From JBCAXA01 sp038534295 (GTDB lineage Bacteria > Pseudomonadota > Gammaproteobacteria > Steroidobacterales > Woeseiaceae), in contig JBCAXA010000003.1 in NCBI GenBank assembly GCA_038534295.1, positions 1 through 64,000 of the forward strand: 64,000 nucleotides of DNA, in the 5' to 3' direction. The position numbers and the translations under genes were made by a program. Under the pieces are notes generated by a model. The model did no database searches, was not told the origin of the DNA, and saw only the letters and a program-made list of their open reading frames with translations. Of the stretch, positions 49,348 to 58,989 are shown piece by piece. Position 1 is the stretch's first letter, and every line of letters begins with the position of its first letter.

Positions 49348-49584
49348 TTACACCTTCTCGCCGCGGGCGCGCAGATCACTGACGACCTGTTCGATACCCT
49401 TCTTGTCGATGATTCTGAGGCCTTTGTTCGAAACGCGCATCTTGACGTAACGCTTCTCGCTTTCGAGCCAGAAACGATGCGTCTGCAGGTTCGGCAAAAA
49501 CCGCCGGCGGGTCTTGTTGTGAGCGTGGGAGACGTTGTTGCCCGTCATCGGGCGTTTCCCGGTCACCTGACAAACTCTGGACAT
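49348..49584 (-). CDS. rpmB: 50S ribosomal protein L28
   Basis: 78 residues from ATG 49584. MSRVCQVTGKRPMTGNNVSH, then RRRFLPNLQTHRFW and the end KGIEQVVSDLRARGEKV, are the L28 sequence without gaps. The open frame upstream to 49674 is not used. It forms the usual rpmB-rpmG pair. Confidence 0.97.
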   Translation of the reverse strand: MSRVCQVTGKRPMTGNNVSHAHNKTRRRFLPNLQTHRFWLESEKRYVKMRVSNKGLRIIDKKGIEQVVSDLRARGEKV

Positions 49585-49760
49585 GGGACGAAATCCTGGT
49601 GTGTTCGGAGCGAAACGGGCACGCTCGCCCGCCGCGGAGCCGCACTTTATACCAGCGCCGTGGGGTGCTGACAAGCCATCGCCGTGGTCTTATCGGCGCG
49701 GAATGCGGCCTCGCCGCCGTTTCTTGGACGAACGAACCCCAGGATCATCGAATGCCGTCG

Positions 49761-50678
49761 TCACGTGAAATAATCCTTGCCGTCTGCGACGTGATCCTTC
49801 AAGTCGCCAAACGTGCCAGCGACGAGCTTCAGCGGCGGCTCATCGCGCTTCTTGCGCGCCAACAGTCGGTTCAGCACCCACATCGGTGCAAGCGATGAGG
49901 CCAGGATTATCAGCGTCGCTAGCCAGCGTTGGAGCCCGGCAATCGGGGCTGGGCGCTTACTGCTTTGGAAGCTCGTGTTCGGCTCGAATTTGACCTCCAG
50001 CAACGACTCCTCGAAGTCGATCGACAGCTGTTTGCAGACCGATCGGGTGGCGGCGGCCGGATCGGAACGCAATTCATCGTAGTCGATAGTTATGCAGTCG
50101 AAACGCTGTTCGACGCGTTTCAGCAGTCGCTCGCTGCGTACCTGCCCCGGGAGAGACTTCAGCAGCGAGAAGCTCCGCCCGGTGTTTACATTCAATTGCT
50201 TCATCGACTGTGCCGTCGCAAGCGTATCGCGGCGAATAGCGACGACTCGTACATTGCTGAGTTTGAGACCAATTCCGAGGGCCCGTTCCGGATCGCATTT
50301 TTGCAGCCAAAATCTGGCCGATCGGCGTATCGCGAAGCGCTGCATCACCAACTCGAAGATCCTGACGAACGACAGCGGTCGCGGGTCAAGGCTGTAGAGG
50401 TATTCTGCGTCTTCGCCTGTCACCTGAAAAAACTCCGTTTTCTTCCACAGTTCTACAAAACCGACATAATCGTCGCCGGACCGCAGATCGAACTTTTCCT
50501 GCATTCGGTGGAATAGGTTAGTCTCGAGGATTCCTCGGGCTCGCTTGCTTTGCACGCCTGCTATCTGCGGGTGGTTACAGAGAATATTCGAAAGCCACTT
50601 TGTCCCAGACCGGTTCAAGCCGACGACGAGAATCGGCTCCGGCATTTTGCGGTTAGACAAATTCTGTTGGTCGCTCAC
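49761..50678 (-). CDS. Sulfotransferase-family protein
   Basis: 305 residues. PILVVGLNRSGTKWLSNILC (about 15-34) is the 5'-phosphosulfate (PAPS) loop, and VVAIRRDTLATAQSM the 3'-phosphate motif. RFDCITIDYDELRSDPAAAT is the typical late strand. A hydrophobic stretch near 250-272 (LATLIILASSLAPMWVLN) is unusual for a soluble sulfotransferase and suggests membrane association. Last gene of the leftward run GT4, ligase, flippase, sulfotransferase. Confidence 0.85.
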   Translation of the reverse strand: MSDQQNLSNRKMPEPILVVGLNRSGTKWLSNILCNHPQIAGVQSKRARGILETNLFHRMQEKFDLRSGDDYVGFVELWKKTEFFQVTGEDAEYLYSLDPRPLSFVRIFELVMQRFAIRRSARFWLQKCDPERALGIGLKLSNVRVVAIRRDTLATAQSMKQLNVNTGRSFSLLKSLPGQVRSERLLKRVEQRFDCITIDYDELRSDPAAATRSVCKQLSIDFEESLLEVKFEPNTSFQSSKRPAPIAGLQRWLATLIILASSLAPMWVLNRLLARKKRDEPPLKLVAGTFGDLKDHVADGKDYFT

Positions 50679-50724
50679 TGTTGGACGCCTCTGTCACTCG
50701 AGACTGCATTGTTGCTCGCTGGAA

Positions 50725-52230
50725 TCATGAGCGTCCGGCGTCCTGGTGTCGCTGGAAACGCGATACAGCCGAGCGACTGATCGATGCTATTTTGTCGGCG
50801 AGGTAGACCTCCGCGCCATCCGGCCGACCAGCGGCTCGCCAAAGTCCGTAAGTCGCTGCGACAAAGACCAATGCACCAGAGGTTGCTTTGCCGAACAACA
50901 AGACGATGGCGGATGTGTTTACGGGAAAGGGCAAATAGATCAATGCGGCAGCCATGATGCTCGAGGCAATCAAAGGTCTCACGGAGCAGGCCGCAATGTC
51001 GCGGAAACGCAAGCCCGCGATGCTTCGTTTAACAAAGTAGAATTGCACAGCTAGCCCAAACATTGTTGCCACGAGTAGCAGCCTGGCGACATCCATGGCT
51101 GACTTCTCCACCAAAGGGGTCATCACCAAGCCGGCAAAGATTGCAACCTGCGACCACATAACGATTGCGTTCAGACGTTGCCGGCCAGTACTGAGCAGAA
51201 TATAGGTGCCGCTGGTCGTCAGCGCTTGAGCGATGTTTATCAGCGCGAGTATGCGCACGAAACCGGCAGCCGTCCCCCAGTTATCGCCCAACAGCACCAA
51301 TACGATCTCGTCCGCGACGAGCGCAAGACCGGCAGCCGCCGGCACGGCGATCAGGGTCTGCACCGATTGCGCCATTAGGAACAGGCTTTTGAGGCGTTCC
51401 GTCGTGTGTTGCGCTTTCGAGAACGCTGGGAACAACGCTCGATTGAGCGGCTGCAGCACCGCAGTCGTCGGCATCATGGAAAGCTCATTGGCGATGGAGT
51501 ACGCGCCGACTGTGGCAGTTGGCTCCCAGCGGCCGACGATTAATTGATGGAGTTTCAGTCTCAAGTATCGCCCGAGACTGAAGATCAGCATCCACTGTGA
51601 TACGCCGAAAATCTCCCGAAACTTGCTGAAGCTAAATCTTGGACGCATCGTGTGGACCGCGTAGCTGAGTACCACACCCGCGAGTTTCTCGGCCAGCATG
51701 CCGACGACCATTGCCCAGTATGACCGCAATGCGTACGCAAGAACGACCGTGACGGTGAAACCGACGAGCCGACGAATGAATCGGAAGCGAAACTCAGCGC
51801 CGAATTGCATTTTCTTCTGGAAATCGACGATTCCGATGTTTTCCAGGCCGGCAAGCAGCAGCGTAAACGACAGGCACTGCGCGACGATTGTCACTCGCTC
51901 GTCGTTGAAATAGTCGGCCGCGTACGGCGCCGCTAAGAACAGCGCGGCTGTCGACAGCGAGGTTTGCAGCAGACGCAACGTCCAAGCCGAATCGTAGTGC
52001 TCCTGCGTTGCATCCTGTCTTTGGATCAGCGGTACGTGGACACCGAAATTGAAGACCGTGTCAGCTAGTGCCACGATCAGCGAGGCCATGGCGATCACGC
52101 CAAAGTCGTCGGGCAAGAGTAGCCGAGCCAGGATCGCGATACTGATGATGCCAACCAGTCGGTTGAACCAGTTCATCGAGACTGTGAGCACAGCGCTGCC
52201 GAACGTGGAGTAAACGCGATAGTTGGTCAT
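50725..52230 (-). CDS. Wzx-type polysaccharide flippase (MOP superfamily)
   Basis: 501 residues with twelve to fourteen hydrophobic segments. NWFNRLVGIISIAILARLLL-PDDFGVIAMASLIVALADT is the standard opening of the polysaccharide_synt/Wzx group; SWRPTATVGAYSIANEL-like sequence (WEPTATVGAYSIANELSMMP) marks the centre. It flips lipid-linked glycan repeat units to the periplasm. The polar tail includes GAEVYLADKIASISRSAV. 47 bases upstream of the sulfotransferase gene. Confidence 0.9.
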   Translation of the reverse strand: MTNYRVYSTFGSAVLTVSMNWFNRLVGIISIAILARLLLPDDFGVIAMASLIVALADTVFNFGVHVPLIQRQDATQEHYDSAWTLRLLQTSLSTAALFLAAPYAADYFNDERVTIVAQCLSFTLLLAGLENIGIVDFQKKMQFGAEFRFRFIRRLVGFTVTVVLAYALRSYWAMVVGMLAEKLAGVVLSYAVHTMRPRFSFSKFREIFGVSQWMLIFSLGRYLRLKLHQLIVGRWEPTATVGAYSIANELSMMPTTAVLQPLNRALFPAFSKAQHTTERLKSLFLMAQSVQTLIAVPAAAGLALVADEIVLVLLGDNWGTAAGFVRILALINIAQALTTSGTYILLSTGRQRLNAIVMWSQVAIFAGLVMTPLVEKSAMDVARLLLVATMFGLAVQFYFVKRSIAGLRFRDIAACSVRPLIASSIMAAALIYLPFPVNTSAIVLLFGKATSGALVFVAATYGLWRAAGRPDGAEVYLADKIASISRSAVSRFQRHQDAGRS

Positions 52231-52474
52231 GTGTTTCGGGCGCCGCTGTGCATGTCGCGAGGAGTCTGTCGGCCAATCTCAAAATCCGGCTCGTCGGCCA
52301 GTGTGCCATTACCCGGCTGGCTATTTGCTGCGCGGCTCCGTACGGTGCAGCCAGCGCAAATTCAGCCGTGGCGAGAGTAGCTAAAACGCACCGCGAAGCC
52401 CCGGACACGGGTCACGCACGAAACGACAGTTCGTTTAGCGATGGGCAACGAGGTCGTCGCGCGGATACAACCGG

Positions 52475-53860
52475 TCAGCTTCCTTTTACCCTCCGGGACG
52501 CGCCGGTCAGCGAGTTTTCAGTTCGCGCCGGTCCGTATCTCTTCCGCTTAGCGATCGACTGCTCTGACTGCTCGGATTGCTCGGGCTGGTCGGGCACCGC
52601 GGATTCTCTCTGCAGCGTTGCGTCTCGGAGTGCTACGACCGCGGCCAACAGCGCTAGACACCAATACTGCGTCTCGAGGCCTAGATTGCTGGAGAAGTTG
52701 CCCGACACGAACATTGCCGCCAGTGCACCTCCGACCATCGTCATCAAGATGGAAATCTCTTGTAGCTCGTCACTCGCTGTGACGGGGGTTCGTCGCATGC
52801 CAAGTATTGTTCGCAAAGCCCATATGGCAATGAGCACGTAGAGAATTAGGCCTGGAAAACCGTGTTCGGCGAATACCTCCGCGAGCGTGTTGTGCGCAGC
52901 CCGTCCTGTCTCAAACAACGTCAGATATTGCCCGCTCATTCGCTCTGTTGCGGTGCTTCCCGCACCGAATGGGTGTGCCAGTCCGATCTTGATACCGGCC
53001 TTGGCAATTTCTACGCGACTTGCGGCACTGCGATCGACTTGTTCCTCCTCCGTCGTGAACGCGGCGAAGCTCTCGGTGAATCGTTCGATCATCGCGTTGT
53101 GTGACAACATGACGACCATTACGAGACCGAGAATCCCCAAGATTAGATACGTTTTTGTAATCCGCTTGGGTGCCGCCACGTAGCCCGCGAGCCCGCCGAC
53201 GAAAAAGCCCAGGAAGGCGCCGCGACTAATCGTGAGGATCAAGCAATTCGCGATAAGCGGGAGTACGCTAAAAACCGCAATTCGGCGCAGACCGCGCAGA
53301 CTTAGCAGCAGCAGACCGCCGAAAATCAGACCGGATGTAATGTGTACGCCGAGTTCATTTGAACCCGCCACGGGCCCGCCGATGGTCTCGAGTCGTCCGC
53401 CACCGGCGCCCAGTGCCTGATAGCCGAACCAGCCGCAGCCGATCACGTGCCAGAACGCGATTTCCTTGATGCGCTCTATGCTGTTGGCGAACGTGTAAAT
53501 CAGATAGAACGACACCGCGTGCTTGGTAAACAGCGTTGCGGCTTCTATTTGCGCGGCCTCATCGAACGCCCACATCACCTGAAGCCAGTTGAACGCGACA
53601 AACATCAGAAACAGCTTGCCAGGTGTCGTTTCGTAGAACCGAGGTCTGCTGTTGTCGCGCGGCAGCCAAAGCGATGCAATCACCGCGGCTATACCGGCGA
53701 TGAACATGTATCGCAGGTCGGGGACATCGTTGCGCCACCAGCCATAGCTCGGAGCCATGTAGAACGCAAAAAAATACGTATACAGGCCGTAGATCGGATG
53801 GCGGACGAAGGTCAGCAGCAACCCGAGGGCATACCCGGCCATAAAAATTATTGGTGTCAT
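52475..53860 (-). CDS. O-antigen ligase / polymerase-like membrane protein (exosortase-A-associated ligase type)
   Basis: 461 residues with about eleven membrane segments. HPIYGLYTYFFAFYMAPSYGWW at the N-terminus and the long periplasmic loop with RVEIAKAGIKIGLAHPFGAG and HNTLAEVFAEHGFPGLILY are the Wzy_C signature. The opening resembles the 'putative O-glycosylation ligase, exosortase A-associated' family. No exosortase gene is in the window. The C-terminal tail carries a QSEQSEQS microsatellite-like repeat. Confidence 0.87.
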   Translation of the reverse strand: MTPIIFMAGYALGLLLTFVRHPIYGLYTYFFAFYMAPSYGWWRNDVPDLRYMFIAGIAAVIASLWLPRDNSRPRFYETTPGKLFLMFVAFNWLQVMWAFDEAAQIEAATLFTKHAVSFYLIYTFANSIERIKEIAFWHVIGCGWFGYQALGAGGGRLETIGGPVAGSNELGVHITSGLIFGGLLLLSLRGLRRIAVFSVLPLIANCLILTISRGAFLGFFVGGLAGYVAAPKRITKTYLILGILGLVMVVMLSHNAMIERFTESFAAFTTEEEQVDRSAASRVEIAKAGIKIGLAHPFGAGSTATERMSGQYLTLFETGRAAHNTLAEVFAEHGFPGLILYVLIAIWALRTILGMRRTPVTASDELQEISILMTMVGGALAAMFVSGNFSSNLGLETQYWCLALLAAVVALRDATLQRESAVPDQPEQSEQSEQSIAKRKRYGPARTENSLTGASRRVKGS

Positions 53861-53907
53861 GCCGGTGCTTTGTCCCTGCGTCGGTCTGTCGCTGTCGTCG
53901 CCATCTC

Positions 53908-55143
53908 TTAAACCGCCGACGCCTGTCGAAGCAGCTGCGACAACACCATGACCTGGCTGCGACGTGAATACTTTTTCACAATTGAGTCGCTCGGCAACGA
54001 GTAGCTGCCGTTGCCAAGTTCGGTCAGGAACTCTTCGAGCTTGTCCGCGATCTCATCCGGGTCGGCGATGTCCGCCGTCGCGGTGATACCCATTTCGCCG
54101 AGGGCATGGTTGGTCTCACCTGCCTTGTCGACAATTCCCAGCATCGGACGACGGGCATACAGGTACTCGTATACCTTGGCTGGCATTGCGTGGTTGTAGA
54201 TGGTGCCCTGAAAAACGAGCAGACCGTCAGCAGACACCATCTCGCGAATCGCTTTCTCGTATGGAAGATGCGGCTCGAGTGTCACGATATCGTCGACACC
54301 CGCTTCCTCCGCCATGCCCCGATACTGTCCATCGAATCCGGACGCCCGGAACACCACTCGCAGTTTCTCGGCCGAAACGACGCCACGTTCTTTCAGCTTG
54401 CGCAGGGCGGCAAAAAAAGTACCTGGATTGCGACCTTTCGGTTGCATTGCTCCGCTGTGTAGCAGGAAGAGCCGCTTATCCGATTTCATCGCTTCCTCGG
54501 TGAGCTGCGGGAAGTTGGCCTCATCGTAGCCATTCGGAATCAGTTCGGCCCGGCCTTCCAGCTCTGGATATCGGCCTAAATAGATCTGTCGCGTATGTTC
54601 TGCGGTGAAGACGACTTTGGATGCGTGTTTGATTGTCTTCTTTTCAATCGCGACGGCCTGCTTGTAACGCGTCGGGTCAACGGGGTAGCCATCAAGCGTG
54701 ATGGGATCACGTAGGTCCGAAATCCACGGCAATTTGCTCCACTCGGCGAGCCGGCAAGCCACGACATTGGACGACGTAATTGGAAACGTCGACCAGATGA
54801 TCTTCGGTTTGTAGCGCTTGATGAGTCGCTTGCCGGCCATCGTAGCGAACGGAATCCAGCTGGCCCACGGATCCGGCCATGCGAGAAAATCGAGATAGCG
54901 TCCCTTGATGGCAAAGTGACGCGTCGCATCGAGCCCGAACGCTCGGCACACGGGCACGCCGTCCGGTATTTCCCGCAGCTGGCTTGGGTTGGTGTTGCCG
55001 TACGCTCTCGGTGACACGGTCAGCACGACCGGGTCCCAGCCGTCCTCGGTCAGATAACGGACGACCTTGGTAGCCCGCTGCATGCCGCTGCTCGATGCGA
55101 TCGGCGGGAAATGGAACGCGATAATGAGTATGGAATTCGGCAT
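53908..55143 (-). CDS. Glycosyltransferase, GT4 family
   Basis: 411 residues in the GT-B fold. It opens ILIIAFHFPPIASSSGMQRA, the WcaI/'PslF-like' GT4 start. The C-terminal nucleotide-sugar site includes LLHSGAMQPKGRNPGTFFAA, then LRVVFRASGFDGQY and the E-x7-E-like region AMPAKVYEYLYARRPMLGIV. Adds a sugar to a growing lipid-linked glycan. First gene in the leftward operon with the ligase-like gene 47 bases downstream. Confidence 0.9.
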   Translation of the reverse strand: MPNSILIIAFHFPPIASSSGMQRATKVVRYLTEDGWDPVVLTVSPRAYGNTNPSQLREIPDGVPVCRAFGLDATRHFAIKGRYLDFLAWPDPWASWIPFATMAGKRLIKRYKPKIIWSTFPITSSNVVACRLAEWSKLPWISDLRDPITLDGYPVDPTRYKQAVAIEKKTIKHASKVVFTAEHTRQIYLGRYPELEGRAELIPNGYDEANFPQLTEEAMKSDKRLFLLHSGAMQPKGRNPGTFFAALRKLKERGVVSAEKLRVVFRASGFDGQYRGMAEEAGVDDIVTLEPHLPYEKAIREMVSADGLLVFQGTIYNHAMPAKVYEYLYARRPMLGIVDKAGETNHALGEMGITATADIADPDEIADKLEEFLTELGNGSYSLPSDSIVKKYSRRSQVMVLSQLLRQASAV

Positions 55144-55268
55144 CGGAGTCGAGCCGTCGACCGGCTGGAGTTGCGTTCACGTTTGAGGCGATACTAGCAC
55201 CTGGACCTTTCGTCGGGCAGGAACCACGGCCAATCCGTGAACCTGGAACGCGGCACGAACGGACTGTG

Positions 55269-56513
55269 ATGTCGGTCACATATCTCATCGCTTATGCCAT
55301 CGGGCTGGCGGCCGTCGTTGCCGTGACGCGGGTGTATTCGTTCTCGCGTCGCTCGATCAGCGCGCGTCCGGGCGCATCCGTCTGGCTCTGGCTTGTGATC
55401 AGCTGCGGAGGTGTGCTGATGGCACACTTTGCGCTCGAGTCGCTGCGTTACGTTCGGCCGGCGAAAGAACGCGACTTTAGCGGTACCGGCGATCTTGCGA
55501 TTCCGGACGATCGTGACCCAAGCGGCGTGCGGCTCGTTAGGGCTGCGCACACGCGCTTCCCGAAGCCGAGGTCCGCAGAACCCGCAGATTGGCGCGAGTG
55601 GCAGGCGTCGCTTCGAGCGCACCTTAGGAGCTCGGTCTACCAACAGAATTTCTCGAGCGCCGTACGACCGCCAATCTCCGCTCCGGTGGCTGAACGTGTC
55701 GACGGAGAATTGCTCCGCCGCGAGTATTCGCTCGTCGCTGCCGATGGCGACAGGATTCCCATTGTCGTCCTGTCGCCTCAGGACGGCGCGGCACCGAAGC
55801 CAGCCATACTCGTTGTTCACGGTCACGTGCGAGACGGCGACTCCGGTCTTGCGCAGCTCGTTTTGCCGGTCGATTCCTATATGCATTCGGCGGCCCTAGA
55901 GTTGGCGAAGGCCGGTTTCGTAACGGCGGCGATCGAGTTGCGCGGTTTTGGCATGCGCGGCAAGCCGGAGTTTCCCGATCATCGCATCGTTGCGTACAAC
56001 GCGATGCTGGCAGGCGGTTTTTACAAACAACTCGTGGTCTCAGATCTCCGGATTGCGTTCGATTTCGTATCGGCACTCCCGCAGGTCGATGCGGCGCGAT
56101 TCGGTATCTCCGGCGTTTCGCTGGGTGCAGAAATTGCCGTCGAATATGCGGCACTGGACGAACGCGTCAAGGTGATTTCGTTTCATTCGCACGGTGGTCA
56201 AGTCGGCGCGTTTCATGCCCGCGCTGCACCGTCGGCAAGGCCGCCTCACTACTGCCATTTCATTCCCGGGGTCGTCTCCGTTATGCACCGGGAAGACCCT
56301 TTTCTTCTGCTTGCACCGCGTCCTACGCAGGGTCTACGCAGTGCTGGAGAGCCGTTCGTAGACGCTCGTTTTCAGGCCGGCCTCAAGCGCCTCTGGTCGA
56401 CCCTGGACAGCGCTGATGCGCTGGACTTGCGCGAGATGCCGGTTGTCGAGGGCCGTCGCGACCACGCGTTTTTTGTGAACGAAGCGATCGAGTTTTTCAG
56501 AGCTCATCTCTAA
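55269..56513 (+). CDS. Membrane-anchored alpha/beta hydrolase
   Basis: 414 residues from ATG 55269 (GTG 55266 is one codon earlier). Two N-terminal hydrophobic helices (about 4-22 and 40-56) precede an alpha/beta-hydrolase domain. PAILVVHGHVRDGDSG holds the oxyanion region, FGISGVSLGAEIAVEYAAL the Ser nucleophile elbow (G-V-S-L-G), and VEGRRDHAFFVNEAIEFF the likely catalytic His. The family resembles acetyl xylan esterase/dienelactone hydrolases, so glycan deacylation in the periplasm is possible. Divergent from the GT4 gene. Confidence 0.82.
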   Translation: MSVTYLIAYAIGLAAVVAVTRVYSFSRRSISARPGASVWLWLVISCGGVLMAHFALESLRYVRPAKERDFSGTGDLAIPDDRDPSGVRLVRAAHTRFPKPRSAEPADWREWQASLRAHLRSSVYQQNFSSAVRPPISAPVAERVDGELLRREYSLVAADGDRIPIVVLSPQDGAAPKPAILVVHGHVRDGDSGLAQLVLPVDSYMHSAALELAKAGFVTAAIELRGFGMRGKPEFPDHRIVAYNAMLAGGFYKQLVVSDLRIAFDFVSALPQVDAARFGISGVSLGAEIAVEYAALDERVKVISFHSHGGQVGAFHARAAPSARPPHYCHFIPGVVSVMHREDPFLLLAPRPTQGLRSAGEPFVDARFQAGLKRLWSTLDSADALDLREMPVVEGRRDHAFFVNEAIEFFRAHL

Positions 56514-56805
56514 GCTATCGATATGGCTACATAATTCCGCGCCGAAACATTGCACTTTGCCGCTGTGTAATATGTCGGACTACGGAGACACCTTGCGTAA
56601 CGCGAGCGGGCTAACCACGATTGCCCGGCCTGAAATTGGAGCAAATCCTTTTCAGCCGGCATTAGCCGCTTTCGGCTGCTGGTTTGTGACGGCGGCAACA
56701 CTTCATTGTGTGACCTATGTCGCAAAACCGCAGTAGCATCACAGCGATACTTCGCATCCGAACTTGTGGAACTGGCCGTCCGCGGTCACAGGGGATGATT
56801 CCGGT
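56514..56805 (+). other. Intergenic region upstream of secreted-protein gene
   Basis: 292 bases, lower in GC than the flanking genes, with no convincing ORF or terminator hairpin. A GGGGATGATTCCGG stretch at the right end provides the ribosome-binding region for the gene at 56806. Confidence 0.4.
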
Positions 56806-57714
56806 ATGAGTAAGTCCCGATACGAGCGCGTGGCGCTCGCAGCGATTCTAGCGTTGGCCGTCAGTGAGCCAACCTTTGCGCAATCATATTTTGAAGACCT
56901 GAGCCGTCGCTCGGACGTCGTGGTTGCCATTCCGTTCGACAGTGCCGCTGAGGTTGGGCGGTACGTATCCGGACGCAACCAAGACGTCGACTTTGACCCT
57001 GCGATAGGGGCCATGCGCTTTTCGTGGCCGTCCAACGACGGCGGACCGAATGTCGACCAAGCTCAGGTCGATATCCAGCCGGCAATTTCCTCTGGCAACG
57101 TTTTCGTTACCTGGGAAGAACGCTGGGGCCCGAACTGGGCGTCTAGCGGCAACGGTGGTTCGATCAACAACATCAACACCTTCAAAAATATGCAGTACAG
57201 CGATCAGGAAGCATTTGAAAGCGGCGGTTTGCAGCTTGAAGTGCGCAAGCTGAATCGCAAGAGTGGCTTTCGCGAGGTACCAGTGCCGCGCGGGAAAGCG
57301 GGCTACGTCGACATTCGCACGTATTTCGGCGGCGGCGGCGGTCCCGGTGGTTCGTCACAGCTAAACAGCATCCGCGCCGACTATTTGCTCGACGTTGAAG
57401 TCTGGGCCCGCTATTACCTATTCATCGAGTACGGTGGCCGCGGCAAGATCAGTCTGTGGGTATCGCAGGAAAATGCAGAGGGTGCGACTGCCGTTTATCG
57501 CCAAAGCGAGGGTGACAGCAGCGGCGACCCCGGTGAATTCCGGTCGTTCTGGTTCGAACACAACTCGAGCCAGGATTATTCGGGCCCCACGTCGCATGTC
57601 TGGAATCGTAACTTCGTCGTGCTGGACGGCGTCCAGAACTACTCTGAAGCCGAGGCGCTTGTCGAATTGGGCAGCGGCCCCGTCGTTCGCCCGAATCCGC
57701 CCGTTATTCAATAG
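56806..57714 (+). CDS. Secreted protein, polysaccharide-lyase-like beta fold
   Basis: 302 residues from ATG 56806; signal peptide about 1-25 (ending PTFAQ). The mature part is Gly/Ser- and aromatic-rich beta sequence (AIGAMRFSWPSNDGG, GNVFVTWEERWGPNW, VWARYYLFIEYGGRGKISLW, EFRSFWFEHNSSQDYSGP), as in concanavalin-like jelly-roll proteins such as PL7/PL20 lyases. I see no proven catalytic set. It ends VVRPNPPVIQ, a tail echoed by the beta-helix gene at 61756. In the glycan locus it could bind or cut the product. Confidence 0.68.
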   Translation: MSKSRYERVALAAILALAVSEPTFAQSYFEDLSRRSDVVVAIPFDSAAEVGRYVSGRNQDVDFDPAIGAMRFSWPSNDGGPNVDQAQVDIQPAISSGNVFVTWEERWGPNWASSGNGGSINNINTFKNMQYSDQEAFESGGLQLEVRKLNRKSGFREVPVPRGKAGYVDIRTYFGGGGGPGGSSQLNSIRADYLLDVEVWARYYLFIEYGGRGKISLWVSQENAEGATAVYRQSEGDSSGDPGEFRSFWFEHNSSQDYSGPTSHVWNRNFVVLDGVQNYSEAEALVELGSGPVVRPNPPVIQ

Positions 57715-57879
57715 TCGGAGTTGTGCTCGGGCGCCCAAGTCGTTAGCCGGCGCCCGAGCAACCATCCCCCAACACAGCTATCGTCCGAACGGGCAACTGC
57801 CCCGATGACGGCGTCGCCGTCGATCGGCACCACCCACTCGATGCGCGTTTCGGCTGCACCTTCGAGCTGTCGGGCGCTG

Positions 57880-58971
57880 CTAGTCGGGATAGTTGTCGGC
57901 GTCGGAATCGCCCAGTGTCAGCAGCCAGTTTTCCGGCGAACGCAGTGACGTCGCGACTCCTTCGTCGACACCGAGCGCGTAAATCAGAAACTGGTGTCCT
58001 TCGCCGCGCGGCCTAAAACCAAACTGTGTCAACGTGCGTTCAAGCGCCGGATTCGATATCTGGCAGATGACGGTTTGGGCACCCGCTTGTTCGAGGTGTC
58101 GTATCGAGTAGGCCAGCAGTGCTATTTGCGCTGCTGCGTCGTCCAGCGGCACGACGAAGTCGACAAGCACGCCACGCCGGTAAGGGTACACGTCGGAAGG
58201 ACTCTCGAGCTTGGTGACGACTGTCCCGACAACTCGATCATCATCGCGTACTTCGATCGCCTCGAAGCGTGCGGCGGGCCGATCGAAATACTTCCAATTC
58301 AGATAGCTAGCGTCACGTTTGGCCGCACAGCTACAACTAGCAGCCATACGCTCCCACAGCGCGTCGTGCGCCTCGCCGAATCTATGGACGTGATGCGAGC
58401 TGTAGCTCCCACGCGCTGTGCTTTCCGCGCGTCGGGTTTTGCGTCTTCCCGCGACTCCCAGGCTGAACGCGGCCACCTCGGCAAGACCGGGCGGCAGCTT
58501 GCCGCGTAAATTCATTCCGTAGCCACAGACGAAAACATATTTGGTCAGGGCGCAGATCTGCTCCCAGCCGAGAGCGAATTGGATCTGGCGCATTTGCTCG
58601 TTCTGCCCGAGCGATAGCGACAGATTCATGTCTTCGAGCGCTTTTTTGATGACCATCGGTCCAATGGCCGACCCGCGGATGCCACTGGCGGCCATGGTTT
58701 CGACAAACCAGCCGGTCCGCAGGCGCTCGCCTTCGGTGTGCAGGTCGATCGGTATTGCACCCTGATGGGCGAGGACGGCGTCATCCTTCAAGTAAAGCCA
58801 CACCGATGGCGGTGCCTGCAGTCGCTGAGCAGACTCAACGAGCATCCAGCGCCATTGATCTGCAATGGTCTCCTGATTGCGTTCCGGATACGTGCTCTTC
58901 TGAAACTCGAACACTGCGTTTTCCAGGGCTGGGTCATAGCCCGAGAATCTTCCTCCGCCCTTTCTTGCCAT
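57880..58971 (-). CDS. Double-GNAT (FemAB-like) acetyltransferase-fold protein
   Basis: 363 residues. Two GNAT-like halves: residues about 20-150 (SVWLYLKDDAVLAHQGAIPI, WFVETMAASGIRGSAIGPM) and about 220-345 (YLNWKYFDRPAARFEAIEVR, GVLVDFVVPLDDAAAQIA, NPALERTLTQFGFRPRGEG). Such pairs are common in polysaccharide loci and resemble FemAB/peptidyl-tRNA-dependent acyltransferases. The substrate is unknown. The stop of the upstream sulfotransferase is 18 bases away, so the two are one operon. Confidence 0.75.
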   Translation of the reverse strand: MARKGGGRFSGYDPALENAVFEFQKSTYPERNQETIADQWRWMLVESAQRLQAPPSVWLYLKDDAVLAHQGAIPIDLHTEGERLRTGWFVETMAASGIRGSAIGPMVIKKALEDMNLSLSLGQNEQMRQIQFALGWEQICALTKYVFVCGYGMNLRGKLPPGLAEVAAFSLGVAGRRKTRRAESTARGSYSSHHVHRFGEAHDALWERMAASCSCAAKRDASYLNWKYFDRPAARFEAIEVRDDDRVVGTVVTKLESPSDVYPYRRGVLVDFVVPLDDAAAQIALLAYSIRHLEQAGAQTVICQISNPALERTLTQFGFRPRGEGHQFLIYALGVDEGVATSLRSPENWLLTLGDSDADNYPD

Positions 58972-58989
58972 TAGCCTGGTCCGGTCTTC

